Part shown: piece after piece, positions 36,019 through 45,528 of the stretch
How the letters are laid out: each line of letters opens with the position of its first letter
How positions within the stretch are numbered: position 1 is the first letter of the stretch
Assembly (NCBI RefSeq): GCF_001427875.1
Contig: NZ_LMHK01000001.1
Location: 2,871-66,870, forward strand
Direction: 5' to 3'
Source of the DNA: Devosia sp. Root685
GTDB taxonomy: Bacteria; Pseudomonadota; Alphaproteobacteria; Rhizobiales; Devosiaceae
DNA: 64,000 nt
Position numbers and translations under genes: made by a program
The notes under the pieces: model-generated
Database searches by the model: none
What the model was told of the DNA's origin: nothing
Seen by the model: the letters and a program-made list of their open reading frames with translations, nothing else

Positions 36019-37038
36019 ATGAATACGATCCGCCACGATTTTCGCTCCGACACGGTGACGCGACCAAGCGCGGGCATGCGCGCGGCCATGGCGGCGGCTG
36101 AAGTTGGCGACGACGTGTTTGGCGACGATCCGACGGTCAATCTGCTGGAACAGAAGATGGCCGGGCTTCTCAAGAAAGAGGCCGCGATTTTCGTGCCTTC
36201 GGGAACGCAATCGAACCTGCTGGCACTGATGAGCCATTGCGGGCGCGGGGACGAGTTCATCGCCGGGCAGAATGCGCATTGCTACAAATATGAAGCGGGC
36301 GGCGCGGCGGTGCTGGGCTCGATCCAACCCCAGCCGATTGCGCATCGGGCCGATGGGACGATGGACCCCAAGGAAATCGAAGCGGCGATCAAGGGGCCGG
36401 GCGATAGCCATTTTGCGGTGACGCGGGTGATTGCGCTCGAAAACACCTTTGGCGGGCGGGTGCTGCCGGTTGCCTATATGGAAGAAGTGGCAGCCATTGC
36501 GAAAAGGCGTGGGCTGGGGCTGCATCTCGATGGGGCGCGGGCGTTCAATGCTGCGGTGCAGCTGGGCGTGGATATTGCCGATTTCGTGGCGCCATTCGAT
36601 AGCGTTTCGATTTGTCTTTCGAAGGGGCTCGGGGCACCGGTGGGGTCGGTGCTGGTCGGGAGGGCCGACCTGATCGAGACGGCGCGACGCCATCGCAAGA
36701 TGCTGGGGGGCGGTATGCGGCAGGCGGGGGTTCTTGCGGCGGCAGGGCTTTATGCGCTGGAGCACAATGTGGAGCGGCTGGCGGATGACCATCGGCGGGC
36801 CAAGCGGCTGGCCGAGGGGCTGGGGCGGCACAAAGGGCTGAGCGTTGTCGCGCCGGACACCAATATTTTGTGGGTCGAAGCGGAGGCCGAGTTGGGGGAT
36901 CGGCTGACGGCTTATCTCGGCGAGAACGGGGTCGGAATCACCGGGCGCTATGGGCAGCAGCGGTGGGTGACGCATCTCGATATCACGGATGAGGATGTCG
37001 AGGGCGCGCTGGCGCTGGTGGATCGGTTCTTTGCATAG
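36019..37038 (+). CDS. ltaE: Low-specificity threonine aldolase
   Basis: A 339-residue PLP enzyme cleaving L-threonine/allo-threonine to glycine and acetaldehyde. Marks: HDFRSDTVTRPSAGMRAAM at the N-terminus, DDVFGDDPTVNLLE, FVPSGTQSNLLAL, the Asp in HLDGARAFNA, and the Schiff-base Lys in ICLSKGLGAPVGSVLVG. GGAG lies at a suitable distance upstream. It follows the methyltransferase by 52 bases and may be cotranscribed. Confidence 0.9.
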   Translation: MNTIRHDFRSDTVTRPSAGMRAAMAAAEVGDDVFGDDPTVNLLEQKMAGLLKKEAAIFVPSGTQSNLLALMSHCGRGDEFIAGQNAHCYKYEAGGAAVLGSIQPQPIAHRADGTMDPKEIEAAIKGPGDSHFAVTRVIALENTFGGRVLPVAYMEEVAAIAKRRGLGLHLDGARAFNAAVQLGVDIADFVAPFDSVSICLSKGLGAPVGSVLVGRADLIETARRHRKMLGGGMRQAGVLAAAGLYALEHNVERLADDHRRAKRLAEGLGRHKGLSVVAPDTNILWVEAEAELGDRLTAYLGENGVGITGRYGQQRWVTHLDITDEDVEGALALVDRFFA

Positions 37039-37077
37039 ATTGATGAAGCGCTCGGGGAGACCCGGGCGCTTCGCTTT

Positions 37078-37701
37078 TCAGCCCTTTTGCCAGAAGGCGT
37101 GGAGGGCTTTTATGTCGGCCGAAGTGAGGAGCGGCATGGCGGCGGAGAGTTTTTCTACCGGCCAATCCCACCATTGCATTTCGAGCAGCAGGGCGATGTC
37201 CTCATCGGCAAAACGCTTGCGGATGGGCTTTGCCGGGTTGCCGCCGACGATGGTGTAGGGCTCGACGTTCTTGGTGACGAGGGCACGGGTGCCGATGACG
37301 GCGCCATGGCCGACATTGACGCCGGGCATGATGATGGCTTCGGAACCGATCCAGACGTCGTTGCCGATGATTGTATCGCCAGCAGGCCGGAAGGCGTTGT
37401 TGGCGTCAGCAAATTCCGGCGCGTTGGGATAGAAGGCGAAGGGGAAGGTGCTGACCCAATCGTTCCGGTGGCCTTGATTACCGGCCATGATGAAGGCGGC
37501 GCCGGAGCCGATGGAACAGAAGGCACCGACAAGCAGGCGGTCTACGCCCGGCGTCGTCATCAGGAAGCGGGCGCAATCATCAAAACTGTGGCCGTGGTAG
37601 TAGCCGGAATAATAGCTGTAGCGGCCGACGACGATATTGGGATTGGTGACCTGCTGGTCGAGCGGGATGCCGAGGAACGGGCTTTCGAAATAGTTGGACA
37701 T
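37078..37701 (-). CDS. CatB-like hexapeptide-repeat acetyltransferase
   Basis: A 207-residue left-handed beta-helix enzyme of the xenobiotic acetyltransferase (CatB/VatD) type: [53 protein letters not shown] (active-site His region), [20 protein letters not shown] and [13 protein letters not shown]. The acceptor is unknown. Drug resistance cannot be inferred from the family alone. The start at 37701 follows GGAACA. Confidence 0.88.
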   Translation of the reverse strand: MSNYFESPFLGIPLDQQVTNPNIVVGRYSYYSGYYHGHSFDDCARFLMTTPGVDRLLVGAFCSIGSGAAFIMAGNQGHRNDWVSTFPFAFYPNAPEFADANNAFRPAGDTIIGNDVWIGSEAIIMPGVNVGHGAVIGTRALVTKNVEPYTIVGGNPAKPIRKRFADEDIALLLEMQWWDWPVEKLSAAMPLLTSADIKALHAFWQKG

Positions 37702-38005
37702 GATTGTTCCATGAAGATGCGACCGCGGGAGCGGCGCGAAAATGCAGACTGTGTGGGGGAACCGGAGCGCGCGCAGCATCAGGCGCCGGCGCGTTTGGCC
37801 GGTTGAAAAGGCGTTCCCTCGGCGCGTGTCAGGCGCGCAGGAACGCTATGGAGCGGGTTCGGTCTGCTAGCTTCATGGTGTGCTTTGGGTAGCGCAAAGC
37901 CCGGCGCTAGTCGAGGGAGATTTACCCCCGCCTAGCTTTGCTACGGCCCTACGGGTCTAGCGGCGCTACCTCCCCCTGGCAGGGGGAGGTGTAGAAGGGG
38001 AGCGC
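37702..38005. other. Gene-free stretch with a palindromic repeat
   Basis: It holds the acetyltransferase promoter region, a hairpin-prone segment near 37806-37843, and the repeat ACCTCCCCCTGGCAGGGGGAGGT at 37968-37990 with CCCCCGCCTAG nearby. No coding signal. Confidence 0.6.
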
Positions 38006-41000
38006 TCAGGCTGCGAAATATTCCTGCAGGGCGCGGACTTGGAGGCCGCCTTCGCGGAGGGCGACGATGCCTTCTACGGCGGCGAGGGCGCCGTCGATGG
38101 TTGTGTAGTAGGGGATCTTTGCCAGGAGCGCGGTGCGGCGGATGTCGCGGCTGTCGGAGATCGACTTGAGGCCGTCCGTCGTGTTGATCACCAGCTGAAC
38201 GCCGCCGTTTTTCATCGAGTCGACGATGTGTGGGCGACCTTCGAGAACCTTGTTGATCTTGGTCGCGGGGACGTTGTTATCGACGAGATAGCGCTGGGTG
38301 CCGCCGGTGGCGAGGATTTCAAAGCCGGCTTCGACGAGATGGCGGGCCATGTCGACGATGTATTGCTTGTCGTCGTCGCGGACCGAGATGAAGGCCTTGC
38401 CCGAGGTCGGGACCTTCTGGCCGGCGCCCATCTGCGACTTGGCGAAGGCGATGGCGAAATCGTAGTCGAGGCCGATGACTTCGCCGGTCGATTTCATTTC
38501 AGGGCCAAGCACCGTGTCGACGCCGGGGAAGCGGTTGAACGGGAACACGGCTTCCTTGACGGCGATGTGCTTGAGCTTCTTTTCGGTGAGACCGAAGCTC
38601 GCGAGGGTTTCGCCGGCCATGATGCGCGAGGCGATCTTGGCGATGGGTTCGCCGATGACTTTTGCAACGAAGGGCACGGTGCGCGAGGCGCGCGGGTTCA
38701 CTTCGATGAGGTAGATCGTACCGTCCTTGTAAGCGTACTGGACGTTCATCAGGCCGCCGACTTTTAGCGCAAAGGCGAGCTCGCGGGTCTGGCGCTTGAG
38801 TTCCTCGATGACTTCGGCCGGTAGGCTGCGCGGGGGCAGGGAGCAGGCCGAGTCACCTGAGTGAATGCCGGCTTCTTCGATATGCTCCATGATGCCGGCA
38901 ACGAACACGTCTTTGCCATCGCAAAGGGCGTCAACGTCGATTTCGATGGCGCCGGAGAGATAGGCGTCGAACAACAGCGGGTTATCGGAAAGGACGGAGT
39001 TGATCTGGCCGGTCCGGTCATTGGGGTAGCGCTGGAGGATATCGGGCGGGACGAGGCCGGTCAGGGTGTCCTGAATGTAACGCTCGAACTCGTTCGCGCT
39101 GTGCACGATGGCCATGGCACGGCCGCCGAGGACGTAGGACGGGCGGATGACCAGCGGATAGCCCAGACGCTCGGCAACAAGACGAGACTGTTCAAGGCTG
39201 TAGGCGATACCGTTCTTGGGTTGAGTCAACTCAAGACGGTTGAGCAGCTTCATGAACAGATCGCGGTCTTCGGCGAGGTCGATGGCGTCGGGCTGGGTGC
39301 CGAGGATCGGCACGCCGGCCTTCTGCACGGCTTCGGCGAGGTTGAGCGGGGTCTGGCCGCCGAACTGGACGATGACGCCGTGAAGGGTGCCGTTCTCTTT
39401 TTCGCGGAGCAGGATTTCGATGACGTCTTCTTCGGTCAGCGGCTCGAAATAGAGACGGTCCGAAGTGTCGTAGTCGGTCGACACGGTTTCGGGATTGCAG
39501 TTGATCATGATGGTTTCGTAGCCGGCGTCGGCCAGCGCGAAAGCCGCATGACAGCAGCAGTAATCGAACTCGATGCCCTGGCCGATACGGTTGGGGCCGC
39601 CGCCGAGAATGACGACCTTCTTGCGATCGGAGGGGCGGGATTCGTCTTCGACCTTACCGGCGAATGGGGCTTCGTAGGTCGAGTACATATAGGCGGTGGG
39701 CGAGGCGAATTCGGCCGCCGAGGTGTCGATGCGCTTATAGGCGGGGCGCACTTCGAGGCTGTGACGCAGCTTGCGGACGTCGGCGGTCTTTACGCCGGCG
39801 AGCTGGGCCAGGCGGGAGTCGGAGAAGCCCATGGACTTGAGCTGGCGCAGATTGGCAGGGTCCTGGGGCAGGCCGAACTGCTTGACCTTGGCTTCCATGT
39901 CGACGATGCCGCGCATCTGTTCGAGGAACCACGGGTCGATCTTGCAGGCTTCGAAGATTTCTTCGTTGGTAAGGCCAAGGCGCATGGCTTCGGCGACGTG
40001 CAGCAGGCGGTCTGGCGTCGGGGTGCCGAGGGCGGCCTTGATGGCGTTCTTGTCTTCGCCTTCGCCGAGGCCGGGAATGCCGATCTCGTTGAGGCCGGTG
40101 AGGCCGGTTTCGAGGCTGCGGAGCGCCTTCTGGAGCGATTCCTGGAAGGTGCGGCCGATGGCCATGGCTTCGCCGACCGACTTCATGGAGGTGGTCAGGC
40201 GGTTATCGGCGCCGGGGAACTTTTCGAAGGCAAAGCGCGGGATTTTGGTGACGACATAGTCGATGGTCGGCTCGAATGAGGCCGGGGTGGCGCCGCCGGT
40301 GATGTCGTTTTCCAATTCATCGAGCGTGTAGCCAACGGCAAGGCGGGCGGCGACCTTGGCGATCGGGAAGCCGGTAGCCTTGGAGGCAAGCGCCGAGGAG
40401 CGCGAAACGCGCGGGTTCATTTCGATGACGACCATGCGGCCATCGGCAGGGTTGATGCCGAACTGGACGTTGGAGCCACCGGTTTCGACGCCGATCTCGC
40501 GCAGGACCGCCAGCGAGGCGTCGCGCATGATCTGGTATTCCTTGTCGGTAAGGGTCAGGGCAGGGGCGACGGTGATCGAGTCGCCGGTGTGGACGCCCAT
40601 GGGATCGATGTTCTCGATCGAGCAGATGATGATGCAATTGTCCTTCTTATCGCGGACAACCTCCATCTCGTATTCCTTCCAGCCGAGAACGGATTCTTCG
40701 ACGAGGACTTCGTTGGTGGGGGAGGCGTCGACGCCGCTCTCAACGATGGCGAGGTATTCTTCGCGATTGTAGGCAATGCCGCCGCCGGTGCCGCCGAGGG
40801 TGAAGCTCGGGCGGATGATGCAGGGGAGGCCGATGACCTCAAGCGCCTGCAAGGCTTCGATGGTGTTGTGGGCAAGCATGGAGCGCGGGGTTTCAAGCCC
40901 GATCTTCTTCATGGCGTCGCGGAAGAGTTCGCGATCTTCGGCCTTATCGATGGCTTCAGCCGTGGCGCCGATCATTTCGACGCCAAACTTTTCGAGAATG

Positions 41001-41317
41001 CCCATCTTGCGGAGCGACAGGGCGCAATTCAGCGCCGTCTGGCCGCCCATGGTGGGGAGGAGCGCGTCGGGGCGTTCCTTCTCGATGATTTTTGCGACCA
41101 CTTCGGGGGTGATCGGCTCCATGTAGGTGGCGTCGGCCAGGTCCGGATCGGTCATGATCGTCGCCGGATTGGAGTTCACCAGAATGATCCGGTAGCCCTC
41201 TTCCTTGAGCGCCTTGCAGGCCTGGGTGCCGGAATAATCGAACTCGCATGCCTGCCCGATGATGATGGGGCCCGCGCCGATGATCAGGATCGATTTGATG
41301 TCGGTACGTTTTGGCAT
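38006..41317 (-). CDS. carB: Carbamoyl-phosphate synthase large subunit
   Basis: A 1103-residue synthetase that makes carbamoyl phosphate for arginine and pyrimidine synthesis with CarA. The duplicated ATP-grasp halves are clear: [20 protein letters not shown] and [17 protein letters not shown] at the N-terminus, then [20 protein letters not shown] and [20 protein letters not shown] in the second half. The C-terminal MGS-like allosteric domain holds [15 protein letters not shown]. The gene lies 18.6 kb from carA, so the subunits are not in one operon. Confidence 0.97.
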   Translation of the reverse strand: MPKRTDIKSILIIGAGPIIIGQACEFDYSGTQACKALKEEGYRIILVNSNPATIMTDPDLADATYMEPITPEVVAKIIEKERPDALLPTMGGQTALNCALSLRKMGILEKFGVEMIGATAEAIDKAEDRELFRDAMKKIGLETPRSMLAHNTIEALQALEVIGLPCIIRPSFTLGGTGGGIAYNREEYLAIVESGVDASPTNEVLVEESVLGWKEYEMEVVRDKKDNCIIICSIENIDPMGVHTGDSITVAPALTLTDKEYQIMRDASLAVLREIGVETGGSNVQFGINPADGRMVVIEMNPRVSRSSALASKATGFPIAKVAARLAVGYTLDELENDITGGATPASFEPTIDYVVTKIPRFAFEKFPGADNRLTTSMKSVGEAMAIGRTFQESLQKALRSLETGLTGLNEIGIPGLGEGEDKNAIKAALGTPTPDRLLHVAEAMRLGLTNEEIFEACKIDPWFLEQMRGIVDMEAKVKQFGLPQDPANLRQLKSMGFSDSRLAQLAGVKTADVRKLRHSLEVRPAYKRIDTSAAEFASPTAYMYSTYEAPFAGKVEDESRPSDRKKVVILGGGPNRIGQGIEFDYCCCHAAFALADAGYETIMINCNPETVSTDYDTSDRLYFEPLTEEDVIEILLREKENGTLHGVIVQFGGQTPLNLAEAVQKAGVPILGTQPDAIDLAEDRDLFMKLLNRLELTQPKNGIAYSLEQSRLVAERLGYPLVIRPSYVLGGRAMAIVHSANEFERYIQDTLTGLVPPDILQRYPNDRTGQINSVLSDNPLLFDAYLSGAIEIDVDALCDGKDVFVAGIMEHIEEAGIHSGDSACSLPPRSLPAEVIEELKRQTRELAFALKVGGLMNVQYAYKDGTIYLIEVNPRASRTVPFVAKVIGEPIAKIASRIMAGETLASFGLTEKKLKHIAVKEAVFPFNRFPGVDTVLGPEMKSTGEVIGLDYDFAIAFAKSQMGAGQKVPTSGKAFISVRDDDKQYIVDMARHLVEAGFEILATGGTQRYLVDNNVPATKINKVLEGRPHIVDSMKNGGVQLVINTTDGLKSISDSRDIRRTALLAKIPYYTTIDGALAAVEGIVALREGGLQVRALQEYFAA

Positions 41318-41535
41318 TCGGGGGCTCGCTCTAGCTCTATCTCGTTAAGACGGCGGGCGCGCAGAATCGCCCGGACGCACCTGTCCGCGCGAAACCCACA
41401 CTGCAACTGAGCGCTGCGGCGCGGGGGAGTAGACCGGACATGGTGGTTAGGTGGGCTGTCTAACCGAAGAGTCGGGATATGGGAAGGGGGGCGAGGCGTA
41501 TAACAGTGGCCAGCCGTGTCCCTAATCTGGGCAGC

Positions 41536-41853
41536 CTAGTCGGTGGAGCAACGGAACGGCAGGAAGGTGCTGGCAGAGCCTTCGTTCATCATCACCAAGG
41601 TAAGGAGGTCGGCTATGTCGCGCTCCTGGGTGGACCGCGGACATATCGCGATCTGTTCAGTACACCCCGACGCGATAAAGTTTTCGTTGGTCGCGAGGAA
41701 GTTGTAGTTGATGTCGTCCGATCCAATGCTGTCGAGCGCGCGAGCCCAGGCATTGGCGTAGAGCGCGCATTTCTGCTGCTGCCACGCGGAAGGTTCTTCC
41801 GCACCGGCGGGAGCGACCAGAAGCAGTACTGCAGTGAGGGTGAGGCCGCGCAT
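41536..41853 (-). CDS. Small secreted Cys-containing protein (second of a pair)
   Basis: A 105-residue product with a signal peptide (MRGLTLTAVLLLVAPAGAEE). The mature part has four Cys (QQKCALY, ASGCTEQIAICPRS, LPFRCSTD), probably forming two disulphides. Family not recognised. The ATG lies two bases after the stop of the upstream small gene, so the two are coupled. Confidence 0.7.
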   Translation of the reverse strand: MRGLTLTAVLLLVAPAGAEEPSAWQQQKCALYANAWARALDSIGSDDINYNFLATNENFIASGCTEQIAICPRSTQERDIADLLTLVMMNEGSASTFLPFRCSTD

Positions 41854-41855
41854 CA

Positions 41856-42095
41856 CTATTCTTGGGCTGGTGCGGTGCATTCTGCGGTGGAGCTAGCAGA
41901 ACCCGATCGCTCGAGGCAAGCACACTGGCTTTCGAAACGCTCGGTTTCTTCCTTGGTCAACTTGCCCCCTGAGACCAGGAGTTCCAGTTGGGATCGGCAG
42001 AGTTGTGCCTCAACGGATGAGGCAGGAGCTGGCTGTGCCAAGACATTCGGGGACGCGACAAGCAAGGCGGAAAGGACGGCGAAGGCGATGCGCAT
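41856..42095 (-). CDS. Small secreted Cys-containing protein (first of a pair)
   Basis: A 79-residue product with a signal peptide (MRIAFAVLSALLVASPNVLAQ). The mature chain of about 58 residues contains four Cys (EAQLCRSQ, ESQCACLE, STAECTAP). The start at 42095 is taken at the signal peptide; a longer frame to 42155 is unlikely. Unknown function; probably acts with its coupled neighbour in the periplasm. Confidence 0.65.
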   Translation of the reverse strand: MRIAFAVLSALLVASPNVLAQPAPASSVEAQLCRSQLELLVSGGKLTKEETERFESQCACLERSGSASSTAECTAPAQE

Positions 42096-42249
42096 GGGAG
42101 TTCCGTGACGAGGTGCGCCGTTTCCTACGAAAGGAATGCGATATTCAAATGGCATATCGTACGACGGACCATAGACCGTTGACAGGATTGGCCGACAGGC
42201 GCATTGAGCCGGGCGCGACGTGTGTTTTCACCGTTCAAAGAGAAAGATC

Positions 42250-42297
42250 ATGAACCCCGACAGTCGAAGTCGAATTCGACCCTGTTTGAAGGCCTGA
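42250..42297 (+). CDS. Candidate corA leader peptide
   Basis: A 15-codon frame (MNPDSRSRIRPCLKA) with a purine-rich AAAGAGAAAG just upstream. Its last codons lie in the 5' arm of a hairpin that precedes the corA start, so translation would open that hairpin. Short Pro/Asp/Arg-rich leaders control Mg transporter genes in enterobacteria; the analogy here is inference only. Confidence 0.35.
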   Translation: MNPDSRSRIRPCLKA

Positions 42298-42330
42298 CGA
42301 TCTGACTGCGGTCAGCTCCGGTAGGCCTTC
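42288..42330 (+). promoter_or_regulatory. Leader hairpin of corA
   Basis: Outer arms GAAGGCCT / AGGCCTTC enclose an inner CTGAC-tgcg-GTCAG hairpin, ending 24 bases before the corA ATG. No T run follows, so it would act on translation or Rho-dependent termination rather than as an intrinsic terminator. Confidence 0.5.
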
Positions 42331-42354
42331 CATAGCCTGCTGATAGGAGCTGCC

Positions 42355-43332
42355 ATGCTGCGCATTTACACGCGGACTGAAGACAAGCTTTTGCCGTTCG
42401 ATGCTGAAAAGAGCACCGGCCTGCCGATCTGGCTCGACCTCATCTCGCCCGATAATGAGGACGTTGCCCGGGTGGAGGGCATGCTTGGCGTCGAAGTGCC
42501 GAGCCGCGCCGAAATGGAGGAGATCGAGTTATCTGCCCGGCTTTATGCCGAGGGCGATGCTACCTTCATGACGCTGACGGCGCTCGCCAATCTCGATACC
42601 GAAACCCCGATCAAGACGCCGATCACCTTCATATTGAAGAACGGTACGCTGGTTACGGTTCGTTATGCCGAGCCCAAGCCGTTTCTCGCCTATATGAACC
42701 GGGCGCAGAAGCCGAACGGCTCGCCGCACCGCTCGGGCGAGGAGATTATGCTCGGGCTGATCGAGGCGATGATCGACCGTACGGCGGATGCGCTGGAGCG
42801 TTTGGGGAACGAGACGGACACGCTGTCGCGCAGCGTGTTCCGCACGGCGCAGGCCAAAACCAAGGCGAGCACCAAGACGCACGACCTCGAAAACGTCATT
42901 TCGTTGATCGGGTTAAAGGCGGAACTGCTGACGATGATTCAAGAAAGCCTCGTCAGCATTTCGCGGCTCGTGGCCTATTATTCGGCAACGGAAGAGAGCA
43001 GCGACGATAAGGAAAGCAAGCACCTGGTTCGTTTGATCCAGCGCGACGCGAGTTCGCTGGGTGAGCATGCGCGGGCGTTGTCGGCGAGGTTGGGATTCCT
43101 CCTCGATGCGACGCTGGGCGCGATCAACCTAGAGCAGAACCAGATCATCAAGATTTTCTCGGTGGCAGCCGTGGTTTTCCTGCCGCCGACGCTGGTGGCC
43201 TCGATCTATGGGATGAATTACGAAATCATGCCCGAACTGGCCTGGAGTTTTGGTTATCCCTTCGCGCTGGGGCTCATGGTGCTTTCGGCAGCTTTGCCCT
43301 TCCTCTATTTCAAGCGGAAGGGTTGGTTGTAG
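42355..43332 (+). CDS. corA: CorA-family magnesium/divalent cation transporter
   Basis: A 325-residue inner membrane channel. A long cytoplasmic N-terminal domain is followed by two C-terminal transmembrane helices. The first ends at the selectivity signature YGMNYEIMPEL (GMN). The second (FALGLMVLSAALPFLYF) is followed by the basic tail KRKGWL. It forms pentamers that import Mg and sometimes Co/Ni. GGAG lies upstream at the right spacing. A structured leader with a short reading frame precedes it. Confidence 0.92.
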   Translation: MLRIYTRTEDKLLPFDAEKSTGLPIWLDLISPDNEDVARVEGMLGVEVPSRAEMEEIELSARLYAEGDATFMTLTALANLDTETPIKTPITFILKNGTLVTVRYAEPKPFLAYMNRAQKPNGSPHRSGEEIMLGLIEAMIDRTADALERLGNETDTLSRSVFRTAQAKTKASTKTHDLENVISLIGLKAELLTMIQESLVSISRLVAYYSATEESSDDKESKHLVRLIQRDASSLGEHARALSARLGFLLDATLGAINLEQNQIIKIFSVAAVVFLPPTLVASIYGMNYEIMPELAWSFGYPFALGLMVLSAALPFLYFKRKGWL

Positions 43333-43446
43333 TTTTGGGGCCAAATTCGGCCCCAAAATAACCCCGGCAGGGCCAAAACGAGGCCTTGTTGCTCACCTCA
43401 CATCGCCGTGATCGTTCAAGCGATCGGCTAAAGCAAAGAGGATGAG

Positions 43447-43593
43447 ATGAAGAATTTGCGCCTTACCGCTCTCGCAGCCTTTACGGCCATGGCCCTTGCT
43501 GCCTGTGGTGGCGATGCTCCGCCGCCGGCTGATGCCCCGGCAGACACGACAACGACGCCGGCGGCTCCCGCGCCAACGCCGCCTGCTTCCTAA
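43447..43593 (+). CDS. Tiny Pro/Thr-rich lipoprotein
   Basis: A 48-residue product with a lipoprotein signal peptide: MKNLRLTALAAFTAMALAAC, where LAAC is the lipobox (Cys at 20). The mature part is Ala/Pro/Thr/Asp-rich (PPPADAPADTTTTPAAPAP) and disordered. AAGAGGATGAG precedes the ATG and an excellent terminator follows, so it is a real, separately transcribed gene. Role unknown. Confidence 0.72.
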   Translation: MKNLRLTALAAFTAMALAACGGDAPPPADAPADTTTTPAAPAPTPPAS

Positions 43594-43611
43594 GCGGGTT
43601 GGTTCCAATTT

Positions 43612-43636
43612 GCCCCGGCTTCGGCCGGGGCTTTTT
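43612..43636 (+). terminator. Terminator of the small lipoprotein gene
   Basis: GCCCCGGC-TTCG-GCCGGGGC followed by TTTTT. Confidence 0.92.
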
Positions 43637-43647
43637 GTTTTTGGGGG

Positions 43648-44751
43648 TTAGAGTTGGGCGCGGTAGAGCCCGACGCGAATGCCGCCGTGAAGGACGGGGA
43701 GCAAATTGGGCTCGAATTTGAGGCCGGTGGCGCCTGCGAGATTTTTGTCGGCGGTGATGATGCCGACGCGCCAGCCTTTGAAGCGGGCCTTGAGGACCGT
43801 GCCGAGGGTGCGGTGTAGGGTGACGAGGGGGGCTTTGTCGCCGATGCGGGTGCCGTAGGGCGGATTGAGGATCACGAGGCCCGGCGGGCCGGGAGGCGGT
43901 TCAAGCTCTTCGATGGACTTTTGCTCGAAACGTGTGAGCGCGGAGACGGCGGAGCGGGCGGCGTTTTCGCTGGCCATGCGGATGGCGCCGGGGTCCTTGT
44001 CCGAGCCGTGGAAGTGGAGTTCGGTAGTTTTGGGCTTGATGGCGCTGCGCAGGGACTGCCAGGCTTTGGCTTCGAAGGAGGGGAGGCTTTCGAAGCTGAA
44101 ACTGCGTTCGCGGCCGGGTGGCAGGCCGAGGGCGATTTCGGCGGCTTCGATGACGAAGGTGCCGGAGCCGCACATGGGGTCGAGGATGGTTTGGGTTCCG
44201 GTATAGCCGCATTGGCGGAGGAACATGGCGGCCATGGTCTCGCGCATTGGGGCTTTGCTGACCGCCTCCTTGAAGCCGCGCTTGTGGAGGGATGCGCCAG
44301 TGGTATCGATGCTGAGGGTGACGAGATCATCCTCGATGCGAACCATGATGCGGAGGGCGGCGTCTTCGGTGATGGGGGCGCCGAATTCCTCGGCGATTGC
44401 TTTGGCGACACGCTGGGCGGCGGCACCGTCGTGGTAGATGCGCGAGCGCTTGCAGCTCGCTTCGACGCGGACGGGAATACTTTTGTTCAGAAAGTCGGAC
44501 CACGGGATTTTGCGGGCGCGTTTATCGAGTTGGGCCAGATGCATGGCGCGGAATTCGCCGATGCGGGCGAGGATGCGCGTGGCGCCGCGGAGGACAAGGT
44601 TGGCGCGCCAGATATCGGACCAGGTGCCGGAGAAGGCGACGCCGCCATCGACGATGGTGGCGCCGGCAAAACCCCGTTCGAGGGCTTCGGCGCAGAGTGG
44701 GGCTTCGAGGCCGGGGGTCGAGACGAGGTAAATGGGGAAGCTGGCGGTCAT
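43648..44751 (-). CDS. THUMP-domain RNA methyltransferase (RlmL/RlmK-N type)
   Basis: A 367-residue protein with an N-terminal THUMP RNA-binding domain (about 1-150) and a SAM-dependent methyltransferase domain. Motif I is ILDPMCGSGTFVIEAAEIAL, and the catalytic N-6/N-2 type motif is LVILNPPYGTRIGD. This matches the m2G2445 half of E. coli RlmL, so it probably methylates 23S rRNA guanine N2. It is shorter than E. coli RlmKL because the second methyltransferase is absent, as is usual outside gammaproteobacteria. Confidence 0.88.
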   Translation of the reverse strand: MTASFPIYLVSTPGLEAPLCAEALERGFAGATIVDGGVAFSGTWSDIWRANLVLRGATRILARIGEFRAMHLAQLDKRARKIPWSDFLNKSIPVRVEASCKRSRIYHDGAAAQRVAKAIAEEFGAPITEDAALRIMVRIEDDLVTLSIDTTGASLHKRGFKEAVSKAPMRETMAAMFLRQCGYTGTQTILDPMCGSGTFVIEAAEIALGLPPGRERSFSFESLPSFEAKAWQSLRSAIKPKTTELHFHGSDKDPGAIRMASENAARSAVSALTRFEQKSIEELEPPPGPPGLVILNPPYGTRIGDKAPLVTLHRTLGTVLKARFKGWRVGIITADKNLAGATGLKFEPNLLPVLHGGIRVGLYRAQL

Positions 44752-44810
44752 GCGCCAGCACTAGCTGGGTCGAGGGACCGGGGCAATGGTGCAAACGCCT
44801 GCACGTCGGA

Positions 44811-44880
44811 TGTCACCCCGGCGCAGGCCGGGGCCTATCTCGAGATCTCAGGATGGGCCCCGGCCTGCGCCGGGGTGACA
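44811..44880. repeat. 70-bp palindromic repeat, copy 4
   Basis: TGTCACCCCGGCGCAGGCCG, centre CTATCTCGAGATCTCAGGAT, GGCCTGCGCCGGGGTGACA. Confidence 0.88.
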
Positions 44881-44906
44881 TCGAATATGTTGAGGAAGCG
44901 GAGCCC

Positions 44907-45338
44907 CTAGTTATTGATCGACAGAATGCCCCATTGGGTCTCGCTGCAAGCGTCGTCGAGGCAGATGTTGGTGATCCACATGGCGCCGTTGGCAAGGCCG
45001 ACGCCTTCGGAGGTGACGATGAGGTCGTCGACGTGCTGCGAGCCGATGGCTTCAAGGGTTTCGGGGAGGATCAGGCTGTCGAAATTGTCGATGAAATCCT
45101 GCTCTTCGAGGATGTCATAGGTCTCGCCATTGGCATTGATGGTGAGCGGATAGAAGGCATAGCCGGTCATATCGACGGGGTTGAACATGGTGGCGTCCTG
45201 AATGCCGGCGAAGACTTCGAAGAAACCATCGGCGTCGCCGTGAATGGCTTCAATATTGGCGTGAACGTCCTCTTCGCTGGCCAAAGCGGGCGAGATCAGG
45301 GCCAGTGCGAGCAGGGCGGGCGCGGCGTAGCGCAGCAT
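44907..45338 (-). CDS. Secreted protein of unknown function
   Basis: A 143-residue product with a signal peptide (MLRYAAPALLALALISPALA). The mature part is acidic with two Cys (ITNICLDDACSE) probably paired, and a sequence NGAMWITNICLDDAC that looks like a small beta-rich periplasmic domain. Not recognised. GGAGG precedes the ATG at 45338; the frame further upstream to 45452 is not supported. Confidence 0.68.
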   Translation of the reverse strand: MLRYAAPALLALALISPALASEEDVHANIEAIHGDADGFFEVFAGIQDATMFNPVDMTGYAFYPLTINANGETYDILEEQDFIDNFDSLILPETLEAIGSQHVDDLIVTSEGVGLANGAMWITNICLDDACSETQWGILSINN

Positions 45339-45528
45339 AGGGGTAATCCTCCAAAGGTGGCGTCCGGGCAGCCATTGCCGATTTTCAGGCAAAACGTGGC
45401 AAGCACAAGACATCAGGCAAAATATACCCGCCGTTAAGTCTGAACCCGGCATTATGAGGGCGCTGGAGAAGACGGGTTGGGTCTGCTCCCCCCTGCTTTT
45501 GTTTTAGTATTGCGTCAGGTCGGGTTCG

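Noticed and set aside
37925..37995. Possible intrinsic terminator downstream of the gene-free stretch near carB
   Set aside because: The palindrome lacks a T run and belongs to a dispersed repeat family.
38861..40279. 472-codon plus-strand frame opposite carB
   Set aside because: Shadow of the conserved carB coding strand, with no RBS and no recognisable domain.
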